Below, one piece after another: positions 7,556-16,033 of a stretch of 64,000 bases of DNA. Source of the DNA: Gluconobacter kondonii (GTDB taxonomy: Bacteria > Pseudomonadota > Alphaproteobacteria > Acetobacterales > Acetobacteraceae). The position numbers were made by a program, and so were the translations under genes. How positions within the stretch are numbered: position 1 is the stretch's first letter; each line of letters begins with the position of its first letter. The DNA lies in assembly GCF_002723995.1 (NCBI RefSeq), contig NZ_BEWP01000003.1, positions 186,001 to 250,000 of the forward strand, read 5' to 3'. The notes beneath the pieces were generated by a model. The model worked only from the letters and a program-made list of their open reading frames with translations, was not told where the DNA came from and made no database searches.

Positions 7556-8175
7556 ATGACGCCCGTTTTGATGCGGCTGCTCTGCAAGGTCGGACGGCGC
7601 ATACGATGTTTGGAATCGTGTCTGCCGTTGATCCGGTCAATCATGCCGTCAAAGTCCGCATTCAGCCTGAAGACATAGAAACAGGCTGGATCCCGGATGC
7701 GTGCGGTGTGCATGCGGGGGATCTTCGGATTGCACGTCCGTCTTCTCCGGGAACGCATGTTGTTTTGCAACCGGTTGAGGGAGACGGAGAGCATCTGGTC
7801 GTGACGGGAAGTGTGTATGACACTGTGGTCATGGCGCCCGTGTCTCCGCTGACCGGTAAGGTTGCACAACCTGGCGAATTTCTTGTCAAAGGCGGGTGCG
7901 GTCTTCCGCCATTGTCTGCTTCCGGAGGTGTTGGGGCATCGTCTTCCGGTGCGGGGTGGTTACATATTGGTCCGGATGGTGTGGCGGCGGGTGCGGGAAA
8001 TGCGTCTCTCCTTATTAAGAACGGGGCGATAAGTCTTTCTGTTGGTGGAACGGATATGACGCTGACATCTGCCGGACTGACTCTTTCCGGAGGGGATATT
8101 CGCACTGATCAGCATTCTCTGAATGAACATATTCATCTGGCAGGAAGCCAGAAAACGGGAGGGCCGCTTGGATGA
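7552..8175 (+). CDS. tail spike / baseplate protein V (Mu gp45-like)
   Basis: Membrane-puncturing spike at the tail tip. The N-terminal OB-fold region is visible as HTMFGIVSAVDPVNHAVKVR and the GTHVVLQPVEGDGEHLVVTG stretch. Residues about 110-207 are Gly/Ser-rich beta-helix repeats. The C-terminal end has an EHIHLAG segment; His-x-His near the apex binds an iron ion in P2 gpV and phi92 gp138, so the same is likely here. Length (207 aa) matches the family. Overlaps both neighbours by 4 bases. No separate PAAR-tip gene is seen. Confidence 0.88.
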   Translation: MNDARFDAAALQGRTAHTMFGIVSAVDPVNHAVKVRIQPEDIETGWIPDACGVHAGDLRIARPSSPGTHVVLQPVEGDGEHLVVTGSVYDTVVMAPVSPLTGKVAQPGEFLVKGGCGLPPLSASGGVGASSSGAGWLHIGPDGVAAGAGNASLLIKNGAISLSVGGTDMTLTSAGLTLSGGDIRTDQHSLNEHIHLAGSQKTGGPLG

Positions 8176-8531
8176 TCGCTCTTTCGCATGTTTTTGGGAA
8201 TGATCTGGTTCTGTCCGCCGGAGGGCTTCAGACAGTTTCGGGATCGGAGCTTACGAGGCAGGGATTGCTGAGGCGTCTGCTGACGGTTGCGGGAAATTAT
8301 GTCTGGCAGCCCGATTATGGAGTGGGGCTTCCGCTCATGGTGGGACAGCTCATTGCTCCGGAAGCCATGGAATCGGTCATACGTGCGCAGGTTCAGCAAG
8401 ATGCCAATGTGGACGCTTCAGAGGCCGTGACTGTCACCGTGACGGATGAGGGGCTGGGCATTTGCAGATGTGATGTTTCCTATGTGGATGCCGGGTCCGG
8501 CCAGCAGCAGAGCCTGTCTTTTTCCTACTGA
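8172..8531 (+). CDS. baseplate wedge protein (gpW/gp25, Mu gp46-like)
   Basis: A 119-residue wedge component that links the sheath to the baseplate, family GPW_gp25. The pattern of a small domain with TRQGLLRRLLTVAGNYVWQPDYGVGLP followed by strands ending in SYVDAGSGQQQSLSFSY is characteristic: an early helix, a conserved Gly-rich segment before a helix with the EAMESVIRAQV sequence, then paired strands. Starts with ATG overlapping the V stop codon. Followed by a 44-bp gap with a ribosome site for the J gene. Confidence 0.82.
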   Translation: MIALSHVFGNDLVLSAGGLQTVSGSELTRQGLLRRLLTVAGNYVWQPDYGVGLPLMVGQLIAPEAMESVIRAQVQQDANVDASEAVTVTVTDEGLGICRCDVSYVDAGSGQQQSLSFSY

Positions 8532-8575
8532 AATAATGAGAGCGGCACAGTATTGAACCGCTCCAAGAGGATGCG

Positions 8576-9715
8576 ATGTCTCTCTCTTTACGTTCCTTTT
8601 CCACGACCGTTTCCACTGCGGTGACAACGGCGCAGGCATCCTGTTCGCAGTTGCTGGACGTTTCTATCGGTTCTCCCGTTCGGGCCCTGATGGAAAGTGT
8701 TGGCGGTGTTGGTTTGTGGTTGCAGTATCTGGTGTTGCAATCACTGTTACGGACCCGCCTATCGACGTCAACGGGGTCGGACTGTGACAGTTTTGTCTAT
8801 GATTTTGGCATGAGTCGATTGCCCGGCACGGCAGCGACAGGTGTTGTGACGTTTACTTCTTTTCTGGCCAGCGAGCAGTCGGCAGTTGTTCCTCCAGGAG
8901 TGATCGTGCGGACAGTCGGGGGGATCTCCTTTGCGGTGACACAGGATCAGAATTTGCCAACATGGTCTGCCTCTGCGGGAGGATATGTGCGGGCGGCGGG
9001 CGTTGCGACGTTATCGGTTCCTGTGTCTTGTCAGGTGGTCGGATCGGTCGGAAATGTTTCGGTTGGTGCGATCTGTCTGATGGGAACGGCCGTGGCGGGA
9101 CTGGATACGGTGACGAATGGTGCGCCTTTCCTTAATGGTTCCGATCAAGAAACGGATAGCCAGCTGAGGACACGCTTTCCGCTTTGGCTGGCTGCAAAAG
9201 CCTCGGCCAGCAGGGCTGCGGTGGGTAATGCCATTGCCAATGTCCAGACGGATCTGAGTTATTCGCTGCGGGATGGTCTGGATACGGCGGGGAATGCGCG
9301 AAGTGGTTATTTTACGGCTGTAGTGAATGATGGAAGCGGCGTTCCGTCGGACCAGATTTTATCGAATGTCTATGATGCCATTGATTCTGTGCGGGCTCTT
9401 GGGGTCGGTTTTGCTGTGCAGGCGCCTCAGGATCTGACGCTGAATGTATCCATGGATGTCATTGTGCCTTCGTCTGTTCCGATTCAGCAGGCCGTGAGCG
9501 CCATCCAGTCGGCCGTGTCCAAGGATATTGCGTCCACGACAGTGGGTGATGGTTATCCGTACAGCCGCCTGTCCTATCTGGCTTATGCCGGTGCGGGCGT
9601 TACCGTGACGTCTGTTCTGAATGTCCGACTGAATGGCGGGCAGATCGATATTCCTGCAAATGGCAACCAGGCACTCATGGTTGGGAATATTCAGATCAAT
9701 GTCACTCAGGGTTGA
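8576..9715 (+). CDS. baseplate J-like protein (Mu gp47)
   Basis: Large wedge component that surrounds the hub and connects to fibres. The 379-residue sequence shows the baseplate_J signature: a variable N-terminus, then VVPPGVIVRTVGGISFAVTQ, a strand-rich core with VSVPVSCQVVGSVGNVSVGAI, and QETDSQLRTRFPLWLAAKA, which is the conserved D-x-x-LRxR region of the family. AAGAGGATGCG precedes the ATG. Ends 41 bases before the next gene. Confidence 0.88.
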   Translation: MSLSLRSFSTTVSTAVTTAQASCSQLLDVSIGSPVRALMESVGGVGLWLQYLVLQSLLRTRLSTSTGSDCDSFVYDFGMSRLPGTAATGVVTFTSFLASEQSAVVPPGVIVRTVGGISFAVTQDQNLPTWSASAGGYVRAAGVATLSVPVSCQVVGSVGNVSVGAICLMGTAVAGLDTVTNGAPFLNGSDQETDSQLRTRFPLWLAAKASASRAAVGNAIANVQTDLSYSLRDGLDTAGNARSGYFTAVVNDGSGVPSDQILSNVYDAIDSVRALGVGFAVQAPQDLTLNVSMDVIVPSSVPIQQAVSAIQSAVSKDIASTTVGDGYPYSRLSYLAYAGAGVTVTSVLNVRLNGGQIDIPANGNQALMVGNIQINVTQG

Positions 9716-9756
9716 GGGGGTGAATTCTGAATTCTTGGGACGGATGAGGACTTTTT

Positions 9757-10995
9757 ATGGCTGTATTTAATACATATCCCAAACTCGACTCCCTGACGGG
9801 AGAAGAGGTTGTCGTACTGGCAGATTCCAGCGGTACACGAACCGTTACGGCGACGGTCTCCCAGATTATCGAGGCACCCGTCAGTGTTGCGGCAAGTGGG
9901 CAGTTCTACTCTGACAAAGGCGCACAGGTAAAACGGTTTGCGGACCGGCTTCTGGTAGGTGTTGCAGCCGACAATCCTACTCTGAGCGACAGGGCCAGTT
10001 CGTCTCAGAATGACTGGCTTTCGGAAACCATGGGGGCAACATCCATCGGTCCCTGGGCGTTGCAGGATGCTCAGTGTGCGTCGCTCGCGCAGTTTGGCAA
10101 CAGTGCGTTTGTTGCGGGGTCGCGCACATCCGATGCCGTGAGCGGTAAGGCGTTGCTGGGTTTTCAGCCGAGTTCGATCGGGGTGGCGTCCTGGGGAATT
10201 TCCGATGATACGTCCAGTCCGACAACCACGACCGCTTATGCCTATTATGGCGAAGCGTGGCGTCTGGCCGGAGTGGATTATCAACCAACTTTCGGAATGG
10301 AGCTTGAGGCTGTCAATTTTGGTGGCCTTGCAGTGGGACAGTCGACACCTTATGCGCCGAATGTCGGCGGGGGCGTATATGGGATCCAGCTTGGTGCGGG
10401 TGGGGGCCAGACATCGGGGACTTCCGATGCTGCGGCGGGTATGGTGTTCGTTTCCAATCCGAATTCATGGCAAACGGGCATTGTGTTTGGGGCCCAGTCC
10501 CTGACCGGAACGAATGGCAAGGATTCCGGATATGCCTCGGCTGTTTCCCTTGCGCGTAATCAGGCTGTGGAGTGGCATACTCCTGAGACCGTTTCCGGTG
10601 TGGCCGGGTCCAATGTTGGTGCATTTGTTCGTTCTACCGTGACGGAACGCACTAACGGCATGCGTCAGGAATTTACGGATAACGGGATCCTATTTGGTAA
10701 TATTGAAGGTGAGACGCTGTTTTCTGTCGCCAGCATGCCAAGCCCGACCAACGCGCTTCAGGTTCAGGCCGGTGCCGGGACACAGGCGGCCGGTCTGTAT
10801 GTGCAGGAAGGGACGGGTGGATCGGGAAATCTGGGGCTTTTTCCAGCGAGCGGCGGGGAGTTGCAGATTACGTCTCCGGTGACGGGAACAGGGGGGACAA
10901 TGCCCACTGTTGCCAATGGGGGTTTTCTGCATATCAACGTCAACGGTGCAGATTATCGTATTCCGCTGATGGCTCCAGACCAGGTCGGAGGGTGA
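9757..10995 (+). CDS. fibre-like structural protein (412 aa)
   Basis: No exact family recognised. The N-terminus (PKLDSLTGEEVVVLADSS, then TVSQII) resembles short attachment domains at the start of phage tail fibres. The remaining 370 residues are Gly/Ser/Thr/Ala-rich with short beta repeats and a region (residues about 170-260) with Gly-Gly-Val clusters; the C-terminus ends in a compact DYRIPLMAP segment. GAGGA lies upstream of the ATG. It sits between gp47 and gp48 homologues, where Mu has no gene, so it is an extra fibre, tail-tip decoration or receptor-binding component. Composition fits a beta-helical trimer. Confidence 0.6.
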   Translation: MAVFNTYPKLDSLTGEEVVVLADSSGTRTVTATVSQIIEAPVSVAASGQFYSDKGAQVKRFADRLLVGVAADNPTLSDRASSSQNDWLSETMGATSIGPWALQDAQCASLAQFGNSAFVAGSRTSDAVSGKALLGFQPSSIGVASWGISDDTSSPTTTTAYAYYGEAWRLAGVDYQPTFGMELEAVNFGGLAVGQSTPYAPNVGGGVYGIQLGAGGGQTSGTSDAAAGMVFVSNPNSWQTGIVFGAQSLTGTNGKDSGYASAVSLARNQAVEWHTPETVSGVAGSNVGAFVRSTVTERTNGMRQEFTDNGILFGNIEGETLFSVASMPSPTNALQVQAGAGTQAAGLYVQEGTGGSGNLGLFPASGGELQITSPVTGTGGTMPTVANGGFLHINVNGADYRIPLMAPDQVGG

Positions 10996-10999
10996 TGGG

Positions 11000-11686
11000 A
11001 TGGCGGTTCTCTATGATGAAGATAAAGATATCCTCCGGGCTTCTGATGGCAGCGTTCTGCTGGATACGGGGCCAGCGCCTGGCTCGGTAGAGGATTTTGC
11101 AGGTCGGTTCCGGCGCCTTTTACCGACAGGGTGGTTTCCGCCGGCGCCCCAGGGGTTGGAAGCGGAATCTGCACCGGTATTGGCCGCAATTCTGCGTGGC
11201 TTTGGTGCGGTTCTGGCCGGAATCTGGCAACTGATGCAGGAATGTTCCCTGCAAATGCGTCTTGCGACGATGAGCGGCGCTTTTCTTGATATGGCTGCCG
11301 AAGATTATTTCGGGGATGGGGGACTGGTTCGTCAGGCATCCGAGCCGGATGTCGTGTATCGCAAACGCATCCGTGCGGCACTGTTTGCCGAACGCAACAC
11401 CCGTCAGGCTGTAACGAATGCGCTTGTCGCGGTGACGGGTGTGCATCCGGTAATTATCGAAACCCTCAATGCGTCCGACTGTCATGCGCTTGCCTGTGCA
11501 TCGGTTCCTGCCATGGGCGGGGGGCACGGTTATGGTGCGCAGGCCCTGCGCTACGGCAGCCTTCAGGGTGGTCAGTTTTTTGTGGAAACACAGTTGGGAA
11601 AAGCCGCAGATCTGGCGACAGTCTGCCGTGTTGTCGATCAGACAGCAGCCATGGGCGTTACCGGCTGGATCAAGGTGAAAAATTAA
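11000..11686 (+). CDS. tail protein gp48-like / gpI position
   Basis: 228-residue protein resembling Mu gp48 and the DUF2313 group, which caps the wedge and supports fibres. Visible pattern: FAGRFRRLLPTGWFPPAPQG at the N-terminus (a RLLPxGxxW-type motif of this family), helices with LAAILRGFGAVLAGIW, then residues 110-150 with VVYRKRIRAALFAERNTR and a C-terminal beta region. Overlaps the fibre gene by 1 base (TAATG). Position immediately before the terminal fibre matches the Mu and P2 layout. Confidence 0.75.
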   Translation: MAVLYDEDKDILRASDGSVLLDTGPAPGSVEDFAGRFRRLLPTGWFPPAPQGLEAESAPVLAAILRGFGAVLAGIWQLMQECSLQMRLATMSGAFLDMAAEDYFGDGGLVRQASEPDVVYRKRIRAALFAERNTRQAVTNALVAVTGVHPVIIETLNASDCHALACASVPAMGGGHGYGAQALRYGSLQGGQFFVETQLGKAADLATVCRVVDQTAAMGVTGWIKVKN

Positions 11687-12942
11687 TGGATCGGGCCATC
11701 GTTTATGCGGGATCAATCCCGCTCGATACGGATCTGCTGCGGGCAGGGCGCTATACCAAGGCGGCATTCGGTAATCTGGCGTCCATGCTTTACGGACCTA
11801 ATGTCATGGCGGCCTCGGGACTGGGATGTTCGGCGGCTTATAACAGCCTGAATCTGACGATTGAGGCAGGGTCGATTGTTGCTCCCGGCGTTATGGATGC
11901 TTCCACCATTGGTGGCAATGGTGGAGGTCTGGCAGCGGATACGACCGCTCTCACATGCCAGTATATCAGCACGGCCTCGCAGACCATTACTCTGCCAGGC
12001 TCCGGCAATACCTATACGATTTATGCTCTCTGTTCCGAACAGGATGCTGACCTGACGGTGCTTCCGTTCTTCAATGCCAGCAATCCCTCCCAGACACAGG
12101 CTGGTATTGAGAACAACGGCAGCGCGCTTCCTGTGCGTCGGACGGGCACTATGACCTTTGTCGCGGCAACTAACCCTCCTGTTGCTCCGACGGGTGGGTG
12201 TGTTGTAGCGCTTTATACGATTACGGTGCCGCAGGGAGCGTCTACTCTGGCGGGAGTAACAGCTCAACCAGGACAGGTGTTCTGGCCGACCATTCCTGAG
12301 CTGGCGACGCAGGCTCTGCTGAAGGCGTCGACCGAACCCATGACACTCGTGACCGGAAATGGCTCGGTTTCCATCCCGGCCTGGGCATCCAGAGTGGAAT
12401 TGCGCGTTATCGGTGCCGGTGGGGGTGGCGCGGCCTCGCAGGCCACGACGACTGCCAGTTCGTTTTCTGGTGCCGGCGGCGGCGGTGGCGGGGATGCCTG
12501 GGGCATTTATACCGTCAGTCCAACGCAGGGCAGCGGACTGGCGATTACGGTCGGGAATGGCGGCGGGTCCGAACAGACGGGTGGTACGTCTCTTGTCAGC
12601 TATCTCGGGCAGACACTCCTGCAGGCCGAAGGCGGACAGGGTGGCACGTTCTATTCCACGACGGGGTCTGCAGGCGGTGTCGGTGGAAATGCTTCTGGCG
12701 GTACCGTCTGGAACCAGAGCGGAACGTCCGGTGGTGATGGACAGTGTAACGCCTACACGTTCTCAGGCTATGGAGGTGATGGCCCGTGGGGTGGTGCAGG
12801 GCGTTGCGGCAATCAGGGCGGCCGGAACGCCACACGATATGGCGCGGGCGGTGGTGGCTCCTATTCAGCGACGACCGACGGCGCATCGTCCAGTGGTGGC
12901 ACAGGATATCAGGGCTGTGTCCTGTACCGTTTCCTGCCCTGA
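11686..12942 (+). CDS. glycine-rich tail fibre / receptor-binding protein
   Basis: 418-residue terminal fibre. Residues 1-60 carry an N-terminal domain with GRYTKAAFGN; residues about 60-220 are beta-rich; residues about 245-410 are extremely Gly-rich, with GGGG runs (IGAGGGGAAS, GAGGGGGGDA, GAGGGGSYS) and interspersed Ser/Thr/Asn/Tyr. Such glycine-rich tips resemble the polyglycine sandwich adhesins of T-even type gp38 and glycine-rich receptor-binding proteins, in which loops set host range. No chaperone gene follows. The gene ends 5 bp before the convergent dehydrogenase genes and has no terminator of its own, so the phage block ends abruptly here. Confidence 0.75.
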   Translation: MDRAIVYAGSIPLDTDLLRAGRYTKAAFGNLASMLYGPNVMAASGLGCSAAYNSLNLTIEAGSIVAPGVMDASTIGGNGGGLAADTTALTCQYISTASQTITLPGSGNTYTIYALCSEQDADLTVLPFFNASNPSQTQAGIENNGSALPVRRTGTMTFVAATNPPVAPTGGCVVALYTITVPQGASTLAGVTAQPGQVFWPTIPELATQALLKASTEPMTLVTGNGSVSIPAWASRVELRVIGAGGGGAASQATTTASSFSGAGGGGGGDAWGIYTVSPTQGSGLAITVGNGGGSEQTGGTSLVSYLGQTLLQAEGGQGGTFYSTTGSAGGVGGNASGGTVWNQSGTSGGDGQCNAYTFSGYGGDGPWGGAGRCGNQGGRNATRYGAGGGGSYSATTDGASSSGGTGYQGCVLYRFLP

Positions 12943-12947
12943 CAGGC

Positions 12948-14261
12948 TCAGTTCAGCGCAGGTGTGTCATCCGCCATATCGGAAGGTGGCATGCTTTTGC
13001 TGAACTGTTCCACCTCTTCTGCCGAAACAGGGGAGGCGTTGTTTCCCCATGCATGCCGGATGAATGTCACGACATCGGCAATCTGCTGATCGGTCAGCTT
13101 GTGGTTAAACGCAGGCATCGTGAAGGAGGAGGGAGCGGCAGTCATGGCAGGAAGGGTCGCGCCAGCCTGAACGATATGAACGAGTGACACCGGGTCGGTC
13201 TGCATCACGACGGGATTGCCCGCCAGTGGCGGAAAGACGGCAGGATATCCCTTGCCGTCCGTACGATGGCAGGCGGCGCAGCGATCAATATAGACGCGCG
13301 CGCCCTGCGATGAAAGATCCGCTTTGTGAAGCTGGTCCGTAATGGTGGGATCGTATGTCCAGGGTGTCTGGGACTGGTCGGCTGTTTGAAGGCTTTTGAG
13401 ATAATGCGCGATCGCCCGCAAATCCTCATCAGTCAGTTTCTGTGTGCCATGCAGAACGGCAGACGTCATGGAACCGAAGACGCTTCCGGTCTCGGCGCGG
13501 CCAGTCTTGAGGAACGCTACGATATCCTCTTCGCGCCAGCGGCCCAAACCGGTCCGGTTTTCCTGACGCAGGGACGGAGGCGTCCAGCCATCCACCACGG
13601 CTCCACCAGACAGATAAAGACGGCCGCCATCGGCCGTCAGGGATTTTTCCTGCATGGTGATGGCGCGTGGAGAATGACAGGCTCCGCAATGGGCAGGCCC
13701 TTCCACGAGATAGGCGCCCCGTGCCAGTTGGGGATCGGTAAATTCTCCGGCGGTGCGGGTGATGGCTTTATGAGGCGTGGGCGCAAAAATCCAGCGCCAG
13801 AACGTGAGTGGCCAACGCATGGACAGTGGCCACTTAATCTCGTTGTCCGGCGTTGCAACGGAAGCCGCTGGAACGCCTTTCCTGAAATAGACAAATAATG
13901 CGTGAATATCGCTGTCTGTCATCCGGGCATATGAGGGAAATGGCATGGCGGGATAAAGGGTTGAGCCATCCCGGCGAATGCCTTCCCGTACGGCACGGCT
14001 GAACTGTGCTTCCGTATAGCGTCCGATCCCGTGTTCGGGGTCGGGGGTGATATTGGTGGAGTAGATTTTCCCCATAGGAAGAGAAAATGATACTCCTCCA
14101 GAATATTCCGGTTTCCCGTGAACGGAATGGCAGGCCGCGCAGTCGGAGGCAGCTGCCAGATAGCGTCCTTTTTCCAAGGTGGCTGTGTCAGTATCTTGCG
14201 CGATTGCAGATCCCGTAAGTCCGGCTCCGAGAATACAGGCGATGAAGAGAGGTTTCTTCAT
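12948..14261 (-). CDS. membrane-bound dehydrogenase, triheme cytochrome c subunit
   Basis: Passes electrons from the flavoprotein subunit to ubiquinone in the cytoplasmic membrane. A Sec signal peptide (residues 1-21, ending AIA) precedes three heme-binding CAACH/CGACH/CAACH motifs at about residues 41-45, 192-196 and 328-332; three hemes are the norm for this subunit. Length (437 aa) fits family proteins of gluconate, 2-ketogluconate, sorbitol and alcohol dehydrogenases. It overlaps the flavoprotein gene by 4 bases at its start. Genes of this kind in gluconate 2-dehydrogenase are called gndC/gndH in some Gluconobacter work. Ends head-to-head with the tail fibre. Confidence 0.85.
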   Translation of the reverse strand: MKKPLFIACILGAGLTGSAIAQDTDTATLEKGRYLAAASDCAACHSVHGKPEYSGGVSFSLPMGKIYSTNITPDPEHGIGRYTEAQFSRAVREGIRRDGSTLYPAMPFPSYARMTDSDIHALFVYFRKGVPAASVATPDNEIKWPLSMRWPLTFWRWIFAPTPHKAITRTAGEFTDPQLARGAYLVEGPAHCGACHSPRAITMQEKSLTADGGRLYLSGGAVVDGWTPPSLRQENRTGLGRWREEDIVAFLKTGRAETGSVFGSMTSAVLHGTQKLTDEDLRAIAHYLKSLQTADQSQTPWTYDPTITDQLHKADLSSQGARVYIDRCAACHRTDGKGYPAVFPPLAGNPVVMQTDPVSLVHIVQAGATLPAMTAAPSSFTMPAFNHKLTDQQIADVVTFIRHAWGNNASPVSAEEVEQFSKSMPPSDMADDTPALN

Positions 14262-16033
14262 GCTTTCACCAGCGGGCCAGGGGATTTGAGATATGTCGTT
14301 CGAATATGGTGCGCGGCCCAGTAAGCGAGCGCAGCCACCATTCCCGTTGGATTATATCCCATGCCCTGCGGAAACGCATTCGACCCGATGACGAAGACGT
14401 TGGACACATCCCAGCTCTGAAGATAGCGGTTGATCGCACTGGTCTGGGGATTTTCTCCCATAATAGCCCCCCCTCCCAGATGGGTGGTCTGGTAAGTGCG
14501 CGTGTCGAAGGGTTGACCCGCGTTGAGATGAACCAGATTCATTTTCGTTGCCCCCATAGCGCGGGCGATGGGTTCGATCTTGCTCACCACATACTGATTC
14601 ATGCGGATGTCATTGTCCTTCCATGTGAAGGTCATGCGAAGCAACGGCTGTCCGTAAGCATCCTTCCACGTTGGGTCGAGATCCAGATAGACATCCCGAT
14701 ACGCCATGTTGCTGCCATGGGCGTCGATACCGAGCGAATGTTTGTAAGTATTGACGAGGGAGTCCTTGTAGGCCGAACCCCAGCGTGGCGTGCCTCCCCC
14801 TCCGGCGCCGAGTGCGGCGGCAATCGGCTTTACACCCGCCTGATTGACCCAGACAGGCGATCCCCCCACAAAACCGAGCGGTCCGTGATCGAAATTCATG
14901 CTGTTGAAATCGTCAATGGCAACTCCGGCTCCGCCCGCTCCGACAAACTGGTTCGTATAGGTGGAAGGCGGTAACCAGACGCGTGAGGACGTGATCGTCT
15001 GGTAGACGAAATTGCGTCCGACTGTTCCGGTGTTGCTGATGGGATCGTAGGGTTTTCCGATTCCGGACATGAGCATCAGATGAACATTGTGGAATTGGAA
15101 CGCCCCCAGAATAACCAGATCCGCCGAGAGCGAGGTTTCTTTCCGGGTTTTCGTGTCCAGATATGTGACGCCAGTCGCTTTTGTTTTCGTGCTGTCGAGA
15201 TCGACGCGCAGAACATGGGCGTTCGGGATAAGGGAAAATCTCGGATCCTGCCGCAGGACAGGCAAAATGTTCACGTTGGGTGATGCTTTTGAATACAGGT
15301 AGCAGTCATACCCGCTGCAATAACCACAAAAATTACACGGCCCCATCTGGCAGCCGTAAGTGTTGGTATATTGCCGCGACGCATTGGCTGCGGGAAGAGA
15401 ATAGGGGTGATACCCGGCATTTTTCGCGGCATCCCGGAAAACTGATGCTGAAAAGGTATCTTCCATGGCTGGAAGTGGAAAATTATCGGAACGATCCGGA
15501 GAAAAAACATTCCCGTCTCCGACAATTTTTCCCTGAACCTTGTAGGCTTCTCCTGATGTCCCGAAAACCTTTTCTGCTTTGTCGAAAAAAGGTTCGAGCT
15601 CGTCGTAGCTGACGCCATAATCCTGAAGGTTCATACCTTCGGGAATGAATTTCTCGCCATACCGTTCGATCACGGCGCTGCGGAGCCTCAGGTCTTCCGG
15701 AGCAACGCGGAAATGGACGCCAGACCAGTGCAGACCCGCACCGCCGACGCCTTCGCCGGGCAAAAATGCCGCGAGTTGCCGGTACGGCAAGGCTGTCTGG
15801 TCCATGGTATTGCGGATCGTCAGGGTCGACTGGGACAGGTTCTGGAAAAGCCGCTTGCGGATGGCTCCGCGCAGTTCGTCAATGGATTCCGGATAGGCCC
15901 CTTCGACAGGTGTCGTTCTCTCCGACCCCCGCTCCAGCATGACGACCGACAGACCGGCTTCGGTCAGCTCCTTGGCCATGATTGAGCCGGCCCAGCCTGC
16001 TCCTACAATGATCGCATCGATATGTTTGACCAT
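14258..16033 (-). CDS. FAD-dependent GMC oxidoreductase, large subunit (gluconate 2-dehydrogenase-type)
   Basis: Periplasmic catalytic subunit that oxidises a sugar acid or sugar, probably D-gluconate to 2-keto-D-gluconate. GAGWAG (about 11-16) is the FAD-binding glycine motif; the C-terminal THLGGGAIMG and MGYNPTGM segments contain the GMC catalytic His and Asn. A cysteine cluster (C228, C233, C236, C239, C244) matches the region that binds a [3Fe-4S] cluster in related FAD glucose dehydrogenases. No signal peptide: export is expected piggyback with the Tat-signal small subunit. Starts at 16033, one base overlap with the small-subunit stop. Substrate (gluconate vs other polyols) is inferred from context and memory of Gluconobacter gene order, not proven. 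Confidence 0.85.
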   Translation of the reverse strand: MVKHIDAIIVGAGWAGSIMAKELTEAGLSVVMLERGSERTTPVEGAYPESIDELRGAIRKRLFQNLSQSTLTIRNTMDQTALPYRQLAAFLPGEGVGGAGLHWSGVHFRVAPEDLRLRSAVIERYGEKFIPEGMNLQDYGVSYDELEPFFDKAEKVFGTSGEAYKVQGKIVGDGNVFSPDRSDNFPLPAMEDTFSASVFRDAAKNAGYHPYSLPAANASRQYTNTYGCQMGPCNFCGYCSGYDCYLYSKASPNVNILPVLRQDPRFSLIPNAHVLRVDLDSTKTKATGVTYLDTKTRKETSLSADLVILGAFQFHNVHLMLMSGIGKPYDPISNTGTVGRNFVYQTITSSRVWLPPSTYTNQFVGAGGAGVAIDDFNSMNFDHGPLGFVGGSPVWVNQAGVKPIAAALGAGGGGTPRWGSAYKDSLVNTYKHSLGIDAHGSNMAYRDVYLDLDPTWKDAYGQPLLRMTFTWKDNDIRMNQYVVSKIEPIARAMGATKMNLVHLNAGQPFDTRTYQTTHLGGGAIMGENPQTSAINRYLQSWDVSNVFVIGSNAFPQGMGYNPTGMVAALAYWAAHHIRTTYLKSPGPLVKA

